In this document: piece by piece, positions 36,095 to 45,363 of the stretch
Layout: every line of letters begins with the position of its first letter
Numbering within the stretch: the first letter of the stretch is position 1
Source of the DNA: Desulfobaccales bacterium
GTDB lineage: Bacteria; Desulfobacterota; Desulfobaccia; Desulfobaccales; 0-14-0-80-60-11
Length of the DNA stretch: 64,000 bases
NCBI GenBank assembly: GCA_037481655.1
Contig: JBBFLF010000002.1
Span: 127,856 to 191,855, forward strand
Direction of reading: 5' to 3'
Notes under the pieces: model-generated
Seen by the model: the letters and a program-made list of their open reading frames with translations, nothing else
Told to the model about the DNA's origin: nothing
Database searches by the model: none
Translations under genes and position numbers: made by a program

Positions 36095-36462
36095 GGGCCC
36101 GAAGCGGCATCTGGCTGGCCACCGGCCTGTGGCTGACCCTGGCCGCCCTGCCTGCGGACGCACAAGGTTTTCTGTGGGACGGCAACCATTGGGCCAGAAG
36201 TTCCCAGGACGGCAAGCTGGGGTATCTTTGGGGGTTGAGCAATCTGGCGGACCTGGAGGTCTCCGCCGCGGCCAAGGCCGGCACCATCTCGGCCGTCTCC
36301 CAGGCGGTGCGCCAGGAAATGCAGCGGGCCACGGCGCTGGAGCTCCTGGAGGAGGTGGACCGCTTCTATCGGGAGAACCCGGATAAACTCTCCACCACGG
36401 TGCTGGAGGTGTTGCTCCGGCGGCACCTGCCGGGCGCCAGGAAGGAGGGCCCGCCGCAATAA
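36091..36462 (+). CDS. Small exported protein, pair member 2 (paralogue of the preceding gene)
   Basis: The 123-residue product has a signal peptide (MRARSGIWLATGLWLTLAAL, cut near ADAQG). It aligns with the previous protein: LWDGNHWARSSQDGKLGYLW with LWNGSHWQTMSPELKVAYIK, and LLEEVDRFYRENPDKLSTTV with IIQEVDKFYQENPDKRAMPV. It lacks the cysteines of its partner. Coupled translation (ATGA) suggests that the two act together. No function is known. Confidence 0.7.
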   Translation: MRARSGIWLATGLWLTLAALPADAQGFLWDGNHWARSSQDGKLGYLWGLSNLADLEVSAAAKAGTISAVSQAVRQEMQRATALELLEEVDRFYRENPDKLSTTVLEVLLRRHLPGARKEGPPQ

Positions 36463-36555
36463 TCCGGGGTGTCCTCAAGGCCGGCGGGTGACCAGCGCTT
36501 CGAACTCACATCAGGGCCCCTGGGGGAGAAAACCGGGGCTTGGGGGAGGTGAACC

Positions 36556-36789
36556 ATGAAACGGGTCATGATTCTGGTATTGGTGGGGACTCTCCTGGTG
36601 GCCGGCTGCGCCGGCATGAGCTCCACCGAGCAGCGCATGCTGAGCGGCGGGGCGGTGGGGGCCTCCAGCGGCGCTTTGATCGGCTGGGCCGCCGGCTCCC
36701 CGGCGGTGGGCGCGGCAGTGGGCGGCGGCGCCGGCGTTTTGGGGGGCTTCCTCTACGACCGCTACCAGAAGAGCCGGGGCCGGTATTAA
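36556..36789 (+). CDS. Small lipoprotein with glycine-zipper
   Basis: The 77-residue protein has a lipobox in MKRVMILVLVGTLLVAGCAG (VAGC) and a glycine-zipper segment GGAVGASSGALIGWAAGSP plus VGGGAGVLGGFLYDRY, like the YMGG or SlyB-type outer-membrane lipoproteins. Such proteins line the outer membrane and may insert hairpins into it. It ends the group of small envelope proteins that starts at 34916. Confidence 0.8.
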   Translation: MKRVMILVLVGTLLVAGCAGMSSTEQRMLSGGAVGASSGALIGWAAGSPAVGAAVGGGAGVLGGFLYDRYQKSRGRY

Positions 36790-36835
36790 GGCCGAAAGAG
36801 CCAGGCTCACCCCATTCTCCACCATCCGCTCCTCA

Positions 36836-36876
36836 CGGGAGGGGGCTAGGCGCGTGGCCTTCTGCCCCCTCGCCCC
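36836..36876. repeat. REP-like palindromic intergenic element, degenerate copy
   Basis: ACGGGAGGGGGC and GCCCCCTCGCCCC flank a centre with GCGTGGCCTTCT. The arms match less well than in other copies. It lies between convergent genes (lipoprotein and mnmG). Confidence 0.4.
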
Positions 36877-36951
36877 GCAATCTTACCTGCTCCCTTTTAA
36901 TAGTGAAGACTTTGGAAAGAGGCGGGGCCCTGTGCTCTCCCGTCCCTGCCC

Positions 36952-38856
36952 TCAGAAGCCCTCACCTTGCTGCCGACCGGGAGCGCCTTCCTTTACGCGC
37001 TTGATGTACACCATGAGGAGGCTTAAGGCGGCGGGGGTGATGCCGGAGATGCGGGAGGCCTGACCCAGGGTGCGGGGCCGCACTTCCTTGAGCTTCTGGC
37101 GCACTTCGTTGGAGAGCCCCGGAATCCGGTCATAATCTAGGGAGGCGGGGATCTCCTTGGCTTCCCAGGCGGCCAGCTTGGCGGCGGTCTCCGCCTGGCG
37201 CTTGAGATAACCGTCGTATTTGCAGGCAATCTCCACCTGCTCCGCCACCTCCTCCGGCACCGGCGGCTCCTCCCCCAGAAGGCGGTACAGAGTGGCGATA
37301 TTGATCTCCGGCCGCCGGAGCAGCTTCAAAGCCGGGGTGGGCTCGCTCACGGGCGTGGTCCCGAGAACCTTAAGGACTTCGTTTACCTCCGGTGTAGGAA
37401 AGACCCGCCGGCCCCTAAGGCGCGCCTCCTCCTCGGCCTGCAGGCGTTCCTTCTCCTCCAGGCGCTCCAAGGCCTCCTTGTCCACCAACCCGAGCTCATA
37501 GCCCATGCGGGTGAGGCGCCGGTCGGCGTTGTCCTCCCGCAAAAGCAGCCGGTATTCCGCCCGGGAGGTGAACATGCGGTAAGGCTCCTTGGTGCCTTTG
37601 GTCACCAGGTCATCCACCAGCACCGCCATGTAGGCCTGGGAGCGGTGCAGCACAAAGGGCGGCCGTCCCAATACCTGGCAGGCGGCATTGATGCCCGCCC
37701 ACAAGCCCTGGGCCGCGGCCTCCTCGTAGCCCGAGGTGCCGTTGATCTGGCCGGCGAGGAAAAGCCCCCGGATGAGCTTGGTCTCCAGGGTGGGCTGAAG
37801 CTGCAGGGGGTCCACATAGTCGTATTCAATGGCGTAGGCCGGCCGCATGACCTCGCAGTGCTCCAGCCCCGGCACCTTCCGGAAGAGCTCCAGCTGCAGC
37901 TCGAAGGGGAGGCAGTTCCCCAGCCCTTTGGCGTAGATCTCCTGGGTGCCCCGGCCCTCGGGCTCGAGAGTCACCTGGTGGCTCAGTTTCTCCGGAAAGC
38001 GCATCACCTTGTCCTCCAGGGAGGGGCAATAGCGGGCGCTCACCCCGGTGATCTCGCCGCTATACAGGGGCGAGTGGCGGATATGCCGGCGCAGGAATTC
38101 ATGCACCTCGGGGGTGGTGTGGGTGACGTGGCAGACGAGCTGCTCCTCGGGAAGCTTGGTGGTGCGCCAGGAGAAAGGCCGGGGGCGGGGGTCGCCCTCC
38201 AGCCGGGCCATGCCGGCAAAATCAATACTGGCGGCCCGAAGCCGCGGGGGCGTGCCGGTCTTCATGCGCCCCATCCGGAAGCCCAGCTCCTTCAGGTGCC
38301 GGGCCAGGTCCAGGGCGGCAAACTCCCCCGCCCGGCCGGCGGGGATCTTGGTGGGGCCGATGTGAATGAGGCCGTTGAGGAACGTGCCGGTGGTGATGAG
38401 CACCGCTTTCGCCCGGTAGGCCATGCCGTAGGCGTCCAGCACCCCCGTAACCCGGCCGTCCTCCACCATCAGGCGGGTGACGGTGGCCTCCTTGAGGTGC
38501 AACCGGGGCTGGGCCTCCAGGTAGAGCTTCATGGCCAGGCGGTAGGCGGGTTTGTCGCACTGCACCCGGGTGCCCCTGACTGCCGGGCCCTTGGAGAGGT
38601 TGAGGGTGCGGAACTGGACGCCGGTTTGGTCCGCCAGCCACCCCATGACCCCGCCCAGGGCGTCGATCTCCTTCACCAGGTGGCCCTTGGCCAGGCCGCC
38701 CACCGCCGGGTTGCAGGCCATGTGGGCGGTGGTGTCCAGGTTCTGGTTGAACAAGAGCACCCTCAGGCCCAGGCGCACCGCGGCCAGCGCCCCTTCGCAG
38801 CCGGCATGCCCGGCCCCCACCACAATGAGGTCATATTCCGGCACCGACACCGCCAT
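36952..38856 (-). CDS. mnmG: tRNA uridine-5-carboxymethylaminomethyl modification enzyme MnmG (GidA)
   Basis: The 634-residue FAD enzyme, with MnmE, modifies wobble uridine 34 of several tRNAs. The FAD site [20 protein letters not shown] is at the N-terminus. GidA signatures [20 protein letters not shown] and [20 protein letters not shown], the motif [20 protein letters not shown], and the C-terminal helical domain with [20 protein letters not shown] are all present. Its usual neighbours mnmE and rsmG are not here. The minus-strand orientation is opposite to the small envelope genes on either side. Confidence 0.98.
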   Translation of the reverse strand: MAVSVPEYDLIVVGAGHAGCEGALAAVRLGLRVLLFNQNLDTTAHMACNPAVGGLAKGHLVKEIDALGGVMGWLADQTGVQFRTLNLSKGPAVRGTRVQCDKPAYRLAMKLYLEAQPRLHLKEATVTRLMVEDGRVTGVLDAYGMAYRAKAVLITTGTFLNGLIHIGPTKIPAGRAGEFAALDLARHLKELGFRMGRMKTGTPPRLRAASIDFAGMARLEGDPRPRPFSWRTTKLPEEQLVCHVTHTTPEVHEFLRRHIRHSPLYSGEITGVSARYCPSLEDKVMRFPEKLSHQVTLEPEGRGTQEIYAKGLGNCLPFELQLELFRKVPGLEHCEVMRPAYAIEYDYVDPLQLQPTLETKLIRGLFLAGQINGTSGYEEAAAQGLWAGINAACQVLGRPPFVLHRSQAYMAVLVDDLVTKGTKEPYRMFTSRAEYRLLLREDNADRRLTRMGYELGLVDKEALERLEEKERLQAEEEARLRGRRVFPTPEVNEVLKVLGTTPVSEPTPALKLLRRPEINIATLYRLLGEEPPVPEEVAEQVEIACKYDGYLKRQAETAAKLAAWEAKEIPASLDYDRIPGLSNEVRQKLKEVRPRTLGQASRISGITPAALSLLMVYIKRVKEGAPGRQQGEGF

Positions 38857-38939
38857 GGCAAGAGCAATTACGGTTGAATTTCGGGAGAGATTCGGTTAAG
38901 GTTGAACATTCAGGAAATCACCCGGGTGGGAGGAGACTC

Positions 38940-39137
38940 ATGGTCCATCGTACGTTCAAAACCCTGGAACCCAAAGGGGAAATCGCCGTAGCGCAACGCC
39001 CGGAAGGGGTGCTGAAGATGATGATCTACACCGGCTCGGTGACGCATTTTGAATTCACCATGGACGGCCAAAGCGCCTTTGACTTCGCCATGGAGATCCT
39101 GCAGCACGCCTACCGTCTGGGGCTGGGCAGCAAATAA
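38940..39137 (+). CDS. Small protein of unknown function
   Basis: The 65-residue product starts behind GGGAGGAG. It has no signal peptide and no recognised family. The sequence alternates strands (GEIAVAQRPEGVLKMMIYTG, VTHFEFTMD) and ends with an amphipathic helix (AFDFAMEILQHAYRLGLG), a plausible small folded domain. It is divergent from mnmG, with 83 bases between the start codons, and convergent with the zinc-ribbon gene. Confidence 0.6.
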   Translation: MVHRTFKTLEPKGEIAVAQRPEGVLKMMIYTGSVTHFEFTMDGQSAFDFAMEILQHAYRLGLGSK

Positions 39138-39173
39138 CCACTCAAGCCAGGGGGGAGGCTTGGGCCTCTCCCC

Positions 39174-39560
39174 TCAATGCTCCCACTCCACCTCCCGCAC
39201 CAGATCCAGAAATTCCGGCGACTCGCCATATTCCTTCAGGGCCTGCTGGTAGGCCAGCCAGGTCTCCCAGGTGCGCCGCCATTGCTGGTTGTGCCAGGGA
39301 TGGCGGGGCTCACCTTGCCCCTGGGTGAGGCGCAGGTATTCGTCATACTCTTCCTGGCAGCTCTCGCAGAAGCGGAAGCCCTTGTAACGCTTGTAGATCT
39401 GCTGCGTCTCAAAGTGCAGCCCACATTTAACGCAGCGGGAAAGGCAGCGGGTGCATTGCAGGATTTTGCGCACCATCTCCCGCTTTTTGGCCCGGTCCAC
39501 CTGGAGCTTCTTCTGCTGCTCCTGCTTCAGGCGCTCTTCGATGTCGATGATCTTGGACAT
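39174..39560 (-). CDS. Zinc-ribbon protein of unknown function
   Basis: From the ATG at 39560 the product has 128 residues. An N-terminal charged helix (IIDIEERLKQEQQKKLQVDR) is followed by CTRCLSRCVKCGLHF and FCESCQEEYDEYL, so at least four and up to six cysteines could bind zinc or another metal. The C-terminal half is rich in Trp and Glu (HPWHNQQWRRTWETWLAYQQ). A longer open frame reaching 39806 adds Pro/Arg-rich sequence overlapping hemA and is not credible. It follows hemA in the same direction after 151 bases. Confidence 0.7.
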   Translation of the reverse strand: MSKIIDIEERLKQEQQKKLQVDRAKKREMVRKILQCTRCLSRCVKCGLHFETQQIYKRYKGFRFCESCQEEYDEYLRLTQGQGEPRHPWHNQQWRRTWETWLAYQQALKEYGESPEFLDLVREVEWEH

Positions 39561-39711
39561 GTCAGCCCCGCGATTTGCCACCGGGGGCGCAAAAAGAGTG
39601 CCCCACTTTCGGCCCCCGGACATAAAAGCAAAAGCCCCCTTGCCTCTGCCTAGGTTCTCGATTTCTGAGTAAAAAATAACCTTTTCCCGGCGGGGGCGCA
39701 ATGGCCGGCGG

Positions 39712-41019
39712 TTATTCGGACTCCGCCCGGGAAGGCGCCTTGAGGTGGTCTTCCTCCGGGTCCAGATGGAAGAGGCGGCGCACCAGGGTGATCTCCGCCG
39801 CGGCATGGCGGCTGTGGTGGTTGCGCTTGAGGAACATGATGGGGTCGTGGAGCAGTTTGGCGGCCACCGAGCGGGTGAGCACCTCCAGGGCCTCCACCTG
39901 CTCGGGGGTGAGGGGCCCCAGGTGGCTCAAAGTCTTTTTCAACTCCTGGCGACAGATGGCCCGGGCCTTCTCCTGCAGGGCGATGATGGTGGGGAAGACC
40001 CCCAGGGTTTTGAGCCAGTCCATGAATTTCAGGGTCTCCGCGGCCACCAGGCCCTCGGCCTGGGCGGCGGCCTCCTGGCGGCGCTGGACGTTGGTCTCTA
40101 CCACCTCTTTCAGGTCGTCAATGTTGTAGAGATAGACGTATTCCAGCTCATTGATGCGGGGGTCCAGATCCCGGGGCACGGCGATGTCGATGAGGAAGAG
40201 GGGCCGCTGCCGGCGGCGGCGCATGGCCGCGGCCACCTGCTCCCGCGTCAGGACATACCCCTCGGCCCCGGTGGAGCTGATGAGGATGTCGCATTTGAGG
40301 AGCTCCTCCTCCAGCCCCTCCAAGGGCACGGCCCGGCCCCGGAAGCGCTCTGCCAGCCGCGCCGCCCGCTCCAGGGTGCGGTTGGCGATGACGATCTGGG
40401 CCACCCCCTGGCGGCGCAGGTGCTCCAGGGCCAGCTCCGCCATCTCCCCGGCGCCGATGAGAAGGGCGGTTTTGCCGGTAAGCTCGCCGAAGATCTTCTT
40501 CCCCAGGCTCACCGCGGCATAGCTGACGCTCACCGCATGGTCGCCGATGCCCGTTTCGGTGCGCACCTTCTTGGCGACGGAGAAAGTCTTGTGCAGCAGG
40601 CGGTTGAGGATGGGGCCGGTGGCGTCCTGCTCCGTGGCCTGACGGTAGGCGGCCTTCACCTGGCCCAAAATCTGGGGCTCCCCCACCACCATGGCATCCA
40701 GGCTGGCGGCCACCCGGAAGAGGTGGCGCACCGCCGCCTCTCCCCGGTGCACATAGAGAGATTTTTCCACATCCTGGGGGGTCACCTCAGGGTGGGAAGC
40801 CAGAAACTCCTGGAGCCGACGGATGCCGGCCTCGGGATCCGGGGCCACCGCCAGCACCTCCACCCGGTTGCAGGTGTTGTAGTAGAGGACCTCGGAGAGC
40901 TCTGGGAAGGCCCTGAGCCGCTGGTAGGCCGCCTCCGGGTCGGGAAAGAGCCCGCAGAGTTTCTCCCGGAGCTCCACCGGGGCGGTCTTGTGATTGACAC
41001 CCACCAGCACCAGGGTCAT
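39712..41019 (-). CDS. hemA: Glutamyl-tRNA reductase
   Basis: The 435-residue enzyme reduces glutamyl-tRNA to glutamate-1-semialdehyde, the first step of C5-pathway tetrapyrrole synthesis. The catalytic Cys50 is in VLYYNTCNRVEV, and the NADPH domain has LIGAGEMAELALEHL and the ISSTGAEG loop. The C-terminal dimerisation helix includes ELKKTLSHLGPLTPEQVEAL. The start overlaps the stop of the CcsA-like gene by ATGA. This hemA-ccsA-precorrin-2-dehydrogenase order is common in related anaerobes and ties haem or sirohaem supply to cytochrome c assembly. Confidence 0.98.
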   Translation of the reverse strand: MTLVLVGVNHKTAPVELREKLCGLFPDPEAAYQRLRAFPELSEVLYYNTCNRVEVLAVAPDPEAGIRRLQEFLASHPEVTPQDVEKSLYVHRGEAAVRHLFRVAASLDAMVVGEPQILGQVKAAYRQATEQDATGPILNRLLHKTFSVAKKVRTETGIGDHAVSVSYAAVSLGKKIFGELTGKTALLIGAGEMAELALEHLRRQGVAQIVIANRTLERAARLAERFRGRAVPLEGLEEELLKCDILISSTGAEGYVLTREQVAAAMRRRRQRPLFLIDIAVPRDLDPRINELEYVYLYNIDDLKEVVETNVQRRQEAAAQAEGLVAAETLKFMDWLKTLGVFPTIIALQEKARAICRQELKKTLSHLGPLTPEQVEALEVLTRSVAAKLLHDPIMFLKRNHHSRHAAAEITLVRRLFHLDPEEDHLKAPSRAESE

Positions 41020-41846
41020 GGCGTGCGGAAACTCCCGAAGCTGTGATAGCCGGTGAACCAGAGGCTGGCCCCCACGAAGGCCAGGACCATGACGCTTAGG
41101 CCCCCTAAGGCCAGCCAGGCGGCCCGCCGCCCCCGCCAGCCCACGGTGAGGCGCTCATGCAAAAGGATGGTGTAGATCAGCCAGGCGATGAGGGTGAGGA
41201 TCTCTTTGGCGTCCCAGTTGAAGAAGCGGCCCAGGGCCAACTGGGCATAGAGGGAGCCGGTGATGATTCCCAAGGTGAGCAAGGGGAAGCCCAGGGTGAG
41301 GCATAAATGGTTCAAGCGATCCAGCTGCGTCAACGAGGGCAGCCGGCGGTAAAAGAAGCCGAATCTTTTCTGCTTCAGCTGGCGCTCCTGCAGTAGGTAA
41401 AGCAAGCCGCCCAGGCCGGCCAGGGTGAGGGCGGCGGTGCCCACCAGGGACAGGATGACGTGCAAGTGCAGCCAGAAGCCCGCCAGCAAGGGCGAGACCC
41501 CTCCGGGGCGGCTGGGCAGAAGCCACAAGGCTGCCGCCATCAGGGCCGCCAGCGGCGCCACCAGGGCCCCCAAGATGCGGATGGGGAAGCGCCAGGTGAG
41601 GAGGAGAAAGACGGCCGTCAGGGTCCAGCTGAAGAAGAACAGGGCCTCCCCTGGCGTGGCCATGGGAAGCTGGCCCAAGGCGAGGAAGCGCCGCAGAAGC
41701 TCGCCGGTGTGGGCCAGCCAGCCGACGGCCAGGCAGACGGCCCCCAGCCGGGAGAGCCCCTCCCGCTGCACGAAGACGTAGGCCAGGTAGGCGGCGGTGC
41801 CGCCGAAATAGGCCACCAGAATGAGGGATTTCAAAAGTGCGGCCAT
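41016..41846 (-). CDS. Cytochrome c assembly protein, CcsA/HemX-like
   Basis: The 276-residue membrane protein has about eight transmembrane helices. The motif FFNWDAKEILTLIAWLIYTI near residue 220 matches the tryptophan-rich haem-handling loop of CcsA and CcmC-type proteins, and His residues are seen in LAHTGELLRRF and WLHLHVILSL. I chose ATG 41846, which puts a helix at the N-terminus. An ATG at 41954 that overlaps the upstream stop would add 36 Arg/Pro-rich residues but gives ATGA coupling, so the start is uncertain. It may deliver haem to periplasmic cytochromes or act with hemA as HemX. Confidence 0.88.
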   Translation of the reverse strand: MAALLKSLILVAYFGGTAAYLAYVFVQREGLSRLGAVCLAVGWLAHTGELLRRFLALGQLPMATPGEALFFFSWTLTAVFLLLTWRFPIRILGALVAPLAALMAAALWLLPSRPGGVSPLLAGFWLHLHVILSLVGTAALTLAGLGGLLYLLQERQLKQKRFGFFYRRLPSLTQLDRLNHLCLTLGFPLLTLGIITGSLYAQLALGRFFNWDAKEILTLIAWLIYTILLHERLTVGWRGRRAAWLALGGLSVMVLAFVGASLWFTGYHSFGSFRTP

Positions 41847-41950
41847 GCGCCTCAGCCCCGGCAGCGGCAAAACTTGTAAGGCGCTTCTGAGGCTGCTTCC
41901 ATGAGTCAGCTGAGCGTCCCGGCGGTGGCGGGGCCCGCCGGCAATGCTTC

Positions 41951-42649
41951 TCATTGCCCGGCGGGCGGCTCCTCTTCCAGACTCAACCCGCTGAGCTCCT
42001 CCAGGACCGCCTCCGGGAGCACCCCGGCCAGGGCCTCCTTCAACAGTCGCCGGATGGCTTCCCGGTCCCGGCGCGCCACCGCCCCCAGGAGAGGGCAGTC
42101 TGCCAGGCGTAAAAACAGGGCGGCATTGTCGGGGTGGCCTCGGCGCACCTCCAGGACCCGTTCCCTCACGGCCCGCATCAGGCGCAGGTAAGGCCCATAC
42201 TCCGGGCCGAAGGTGCGCTCCAATGTCTCCCGCAGGCGCCGGGCCAGGGCCGGGCTGGCGCCGCCGGTGCTCACTGCGAGGGTGAGTTCCCCCCGCCGGA
42301 TTTGGGCCGGGACGATGAAGGTGCAGAGCTCCGGGGCGTCCACGATGTTGACCCAGATGTTGGCGGCCTGGGCCGCCCGGCTCACCCGGACGTTGACCTC
42401 CGGATCATCGGTGGCCCCCACCACCAGGGCCATGCCCGCCACCTGGCCGGGCTCAAAATCCCCCGGGATTGCGCGGATTTCTCCCCGGGCTGCCAGCTCC
42501 TGCAGCCGCGGGGTGAACTCCCGGCTCACCACCGTCACCTGGGCGCCGGCGGCCAGCAGATCCAGGACCTTGCGCTCCCCCACCGCGCCGCCGCCCACCA
42601 CCAGAACGGGCCTGCCGGTGAGAATGGCGAAGAGGGGGTAAGTCTGCAT
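41951..42649 (-). CDS. Precorrin-2 dehydrogenase / sirohydrochlorin ferrochelatase
   Basis: The 232-residue protein corresponds to the N-terminal half of CysG (Met8p-like). It begins MQTYPLFAILTGRPVLVVGG with the NAD site GGGAVGERKV, followed by VGATDDPEVNVRVSRAAQAA and the FIVPAQIRRGELTLAVSTGG loop. It converts precorrin-2 to sirohydrochlorin and probably to sirohaem, the cofactor of dissimilatory sulfite reductase. A frame upstream of the ATG at 42649 lacks family similarity. It is followed by the CcsA-like and hemA genes. Confidence 0.93.
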   Translation of the reverse strand: MQTYPLFAILTGRPVLVVGGGAVGERKVLDLLAAGAQVTVVSREFTPRLQELAARGEIRAIPGDFEPGQVAGMALVVGATDDPEVNVRVSRAAQAANIWVNIVDAPELCTFIVPAQIRRGELTLAVSTGGASPALARRLRETLERTFGPEYGPYLRLMRAVRERVLEVRRGHPDNAALFLRLADCPLLGAVARRDREAIRRLLKEALAGVLPEAVLEELSGLSLEEEPPAGQ

Positions 42650-42844
42650 GAAGGCCGTGCCCACAAAAGGATTTTCCGAAATGTACCTTTTCCGGGAGGC
42701 GGATGCAAGGGAATGGGCAGCCACAGACGGCGTTGCTGCCGGGGCTGCCATTGACACGGGAAGGAAATCTGATTTAATGAGGGAGAAATCCGGTCCACCG
42801 GGCCGCTCCTTGCAGCCTGGATATATCTTTTGGGCGGACGCCAC

Positions 42845-43426
42845 ATGCCTCTCTCACTGGCCGAACAGCGCCTCCTCTTCCAGATTGCCCGGGACAGCAT
42901 CGTGGCCGGGCTGGAGCGCCGGGCCATGGAAGTGCCCCAGGAGTTGCCCCCGGCTTTGCGGCAGCCCCGGGGGGCCTTTGTCACTCTGCACCGGCACGGC
43001 CGGCTGCGGGGCTGCATCGGCTACTTGGAGGCCGTCAAGCCCCTGGGCCAGGCGGTGGCGGAGATGGCCCAGGCCGCCGCCTTCCACGATCCCCGCTTTC
43101 CCCCGCTGTCGGCCGCGGAGCTGCCGGAGGTGGAGCTGGAGATCTCCATCCTGACCCCCATGCGCCGGATTGAGGACGTCCAGGAGATTGAGGTGGGCAA
43201 GCACGGCCTCTATATCGAGCGGGGCCTTTACCGGGGTCTGTTGCTGCCGCAGGTGGCCACGGAATACGGCTGGGACCGCACCACCTTTCTGGAACAGACC
43301 TGCTTGAAGGCGGGCCTGCCGCCTTCAGCCTGGAAAGACCCGGAGACCCGCATCTATGTCTTTGAGGCGGAGATTCTCTCCGAGACCCCTCATGCCGGCG
43401 CCGCCAAGGAGTGTCATCAGCCATGA
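42845..43426 (+). CDS. AMMECR1-domain protein (AmmeMemoRadiSam system protein A)
   Basis: The 193-residue protein is a full AMMECR1 domain. It has the invariant LRGCIGYLE motif near residue 55, AFHDPRFPPLSAAELPEVEL and a VATEYGWDRTTFLEQTCLKA helix near residue 145. In many anaerobes the domain is encoded beside MEMO and a radical-SAM protein. Neither is present here. Its function is unknown; a role in a modification pathway has been proposed in the literature for the trio. The gene overlaps the DUF2333 gene by ATGA. Confidence 0.93.
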   Translation: MPLSLAEQRLLFQIARDSIVAGLERRAMEVPQELPPALRQPRGAFVTLHRHGRLRGCIGYLEAVKPLGQAVAEMAQAAAFHDPRFPPLSAAELPEVELEISILTPMRRIEDVQEIEVGKHGLYIERGLYRGLLLPQVATEYGWDRTTFLEQTCLKAGLPPSAWKDPETRIYVFEAEILSETPHAGAAKECHQP

Positions 43427-44541
43427 CCACTGAGATGCCCGCACCCCTGCCCCCGGAACCACCTCCCGGCACCTCTTCCCTTTTCGGACTCCTGAAGCAC
43501 CGCCTGCTGGTCATTGTGGTGCTGGTGCTCCTCTTTTTTGTGGGCCTGTTCCTGCATGGGCGCTGGAAGGCCTGGCGGGGCGCGCCGGGAGAAGGGGAGC
43601 AGGTGGCCCTGGCGCCGGCACCAGCGCCCACTCCGAGCCCAGGTCCCGCCGCCCCGGAGGAGGCCAAGCCGGAGGAACCGGCGCCTGAAGCCCAGAAGGC
43701 TCCCTCTCCGGCCCCGGCCCCCTCTCCCACTGCGCCGCCCCTGGCCCCCGGGACTCCCCCGCCGCCCAAGGTGGTGGTGAAAGGAGTAGCCTTCACCCAG
43801 GCCCTCATCAAGATCATTGACGACGAGGTCAACAAGCGCTTCTTCGGCTGGCGGCCCAACACCATCGTCTTCGGCAAGCTGGGCCTCACCGACAACGTCA
43901 ACAACCACCAGCTGGGAGTGCTGGAGGTGGCCCGGCGCACCATCGTGGTCCTGAATGAGAACCTGACCCGCTTTGCCATCACCGAGGCCTACAACCCCCA
44001 GGTGAATGAAGCCATGAACTTTCTCATGGTGAGCCCGGACAAATACTGGTTCCCCTCGGCCTCCGGCAAATACCGGGAGGCCATCCAGGACCTGAAAGTT
44101 TACATGGAGGATCTGCAGCGGGGCCGGAGCCGCTTCTATGCCCGGGTGGACAACCTTATTGCCCTGCTGGGCAACTACAAGGACATCTTAGGGAGCTGCT
44201 ACCATAACCTCATCAAGGACACCGAAGCCGACGGCACCCCGGTGCGCTGGACGAGAACCGACGATTATTTCTACTTCTCCCAGGGGGTGGCGGTGGGCAT
44301 GTCCCAGATGCTGGAGGCGGTGAAGGAGGATTTTGCCGCCGAGCTTTTGAAGAAAAACACCCACAAGCTCCTGGACGACACCATCCACGCCCTGCACACC
44401 GGCACGCACTTGGCCCCCTGGATCATCACCGATGCCGCCAAGGACGGGATTCTGGCCAACCACCGGGCCAATCTCTCCTGCTACATCGGCGAGGCGGAGC
44501 ACCTGGTGGCCACCATGCAGAGCGTTTTGGCCACCAACTGA
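43423..44541 (+). CDS. DUF2333 family membrane-anchored protein
   Basis: This 372-residue protein has one transmembrane helix at residues 28-46 (LLVIVVLVLLFFVGLFLHG), a Pro/Ala/Glu-rich linker (about residues 60-115) and a helical C-terminal domain that I assign to DUF2333 on the basis of LGLTDNVNNHQLGVLEVARR, NEAMNFLMVSPDKYWFPSAS and YYFSQG-like patterns. The domain would face the periplasm. The function is unknown. It is translationally coupled to the AMMECR1 gene and is followed by a strong terminator. Confidence 0.85.
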   Translation: MTTEMPAPLPPEPPPGTSSLFGLLKHRLLVIVVLVLLFFVGLFLHGRWKAWRGAPGEGEQVALAPAPAPTPSPGPAAPEEAKPEEPAPEAQKAPSPAPAPSPTAPPLAPGTPPPPKVVVKGVAFTQALIKIIDDEVNKRFFGWRPNTIVFGKLGLTDNVNNHQLGVLEVARRTIVVLNENLTRFAITEAYNPQVNEAMNFLMVSPDKYWFPSASGKYREAIQDLKVYMEDLQRGRSRFYARVDNLIALLGNYKDILGSCYHNLIKDTEADGTPVRWTRTDDYFYFSQGVAVGMSQMLEAVKEDFAAELLKKNTHKLLDDTIHALHTGTHLAPWIITDAAKDGILANHRANLSCYIGEAEHLVATMQSVLATN

Positions 44542-44614
44542 CCTGAGGCGGTCTCTTTACCCGCCTCGGCCGCCGCAAGGCGCGGCGGGGGGACATAGTC
44601 ACAAAAGCCCGGCA

Positions 44615-44650
44615 GGCGGGAATTTCCTGGAAATTCCCGCCTTTTTGTTT
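44615..44650 (+). terminator. Intrinsic terminator after the DUF2333 gene
   Basis: An 11-base perfect stem (GGCGGGAATTT with AAATTCCCGCC) and a five-base loop are followed by a T-rich run (TTTTTGTTT). Confidence 0.9.
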
Positions 44651-44686
44651 TACTCTGGGCCCAATTCCTGCCGGGGAGGCGCGAGC

Positions 44687-45289
44687 ATGCGAGTGGGGCA
44701 GATCATGCACAAAAATCCGGTGACCATCACGCCGGACAAACGGGTGGATCAGGCGCTGAAAATCATGCAGGAGCACAATATCCGCCACTTGCCGGTGATG
44801 AAAAACGGCCAGATGGTGGGCTGGATCACCTCCCGGCTGCTCAGGGAGGTGCTCCTGGCCTCCATGCTGGAGGTAATCACCGTGGGGGATGTGATGATCG
44901 AGGCGCCCATCACCGTCAGCCCGGAGACCGGGGTGGAGGAAGCCGCCCGGCTGATGTATGAGCACAAGATCGGCGGCATGCCGGTGATGGAAGGGGACAA
45001 GCTGGTGGGGGTGATCACCACCCTGGATCTCCTGGCCGCTTTCCTCTCCATGTTGGGGCTCCTGCGCAGCAGCTCCCGCCTGGATGTGCTTTTGGACAAG
45101 GATCCCGCCGAGCTGGAGAAGGCGACGGCCCTCATCGAGAAGGCCGGGGGCAAGATCATCAACATCGCCCTGGGGCCCACCAAGGGCAAACGCCGGCGTC
45201 ATGTCTTTCGCCTGCAGAAGTGCGACCTCAAACCCATCGTGGCGGCGCTGGAAAAGGAAGGGTATCAGGTGCTGGATGTCATTCCCTGA
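44687..45289 (+). CDS. CBS-ACT domain protein, AcuB-like
   Basis: The 200-residue protein has two CBS domains: VGQIMHKNPVTITPDKRVDQ to about residue 60, then VGDVMIEAPITVSPETGVEE to about residue 125. An ACT-like module at residues 135-200 contains EKAGGKIINIALGPTKGKRR. CBS pairs bind adenine nucleotides. Proteins with this layout are called AcuB, from an acetoin-utilisation gene, but their role is regulatory and generic. ATG 44687 follows a GGGGAGGC site. It stands between two terminators and is transcribed alone. Confidence 0.88.
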   Translation: MRVGQIMHKNPVTITPDKRVDQALKIMQEHNIRHLPVMKNGQMVGWITSRLLREVLLASMLEVITVGDVMIEAPITVSPETGVEEAARLMYEHKIGGMPVMEGDKLVGVITTLDLLAAFLSMLGLLRSSSRLDVLLDKDPAELEKATALIEKAGGKIINIALGPTKGKRRRHVFRLQKCDLKPIVAALEKEGYQVLDVIP

Positions 45290-45363
45290 GCAACCGGGCC
45301 TGAACCGGCGGCTGGACGGGAAGCGAGGCGGGAAAGATTACCCCGTTCAGAGGTTATGACATG

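Noticed and set aside
39561-39806. N-terminal extension of the zinc-ribbon protein
   Set aside because: The extra 82 residues are Arg/Pro-rich and overlap the hemA 3' end. The ATG at 39560 begins a well-formed helix.
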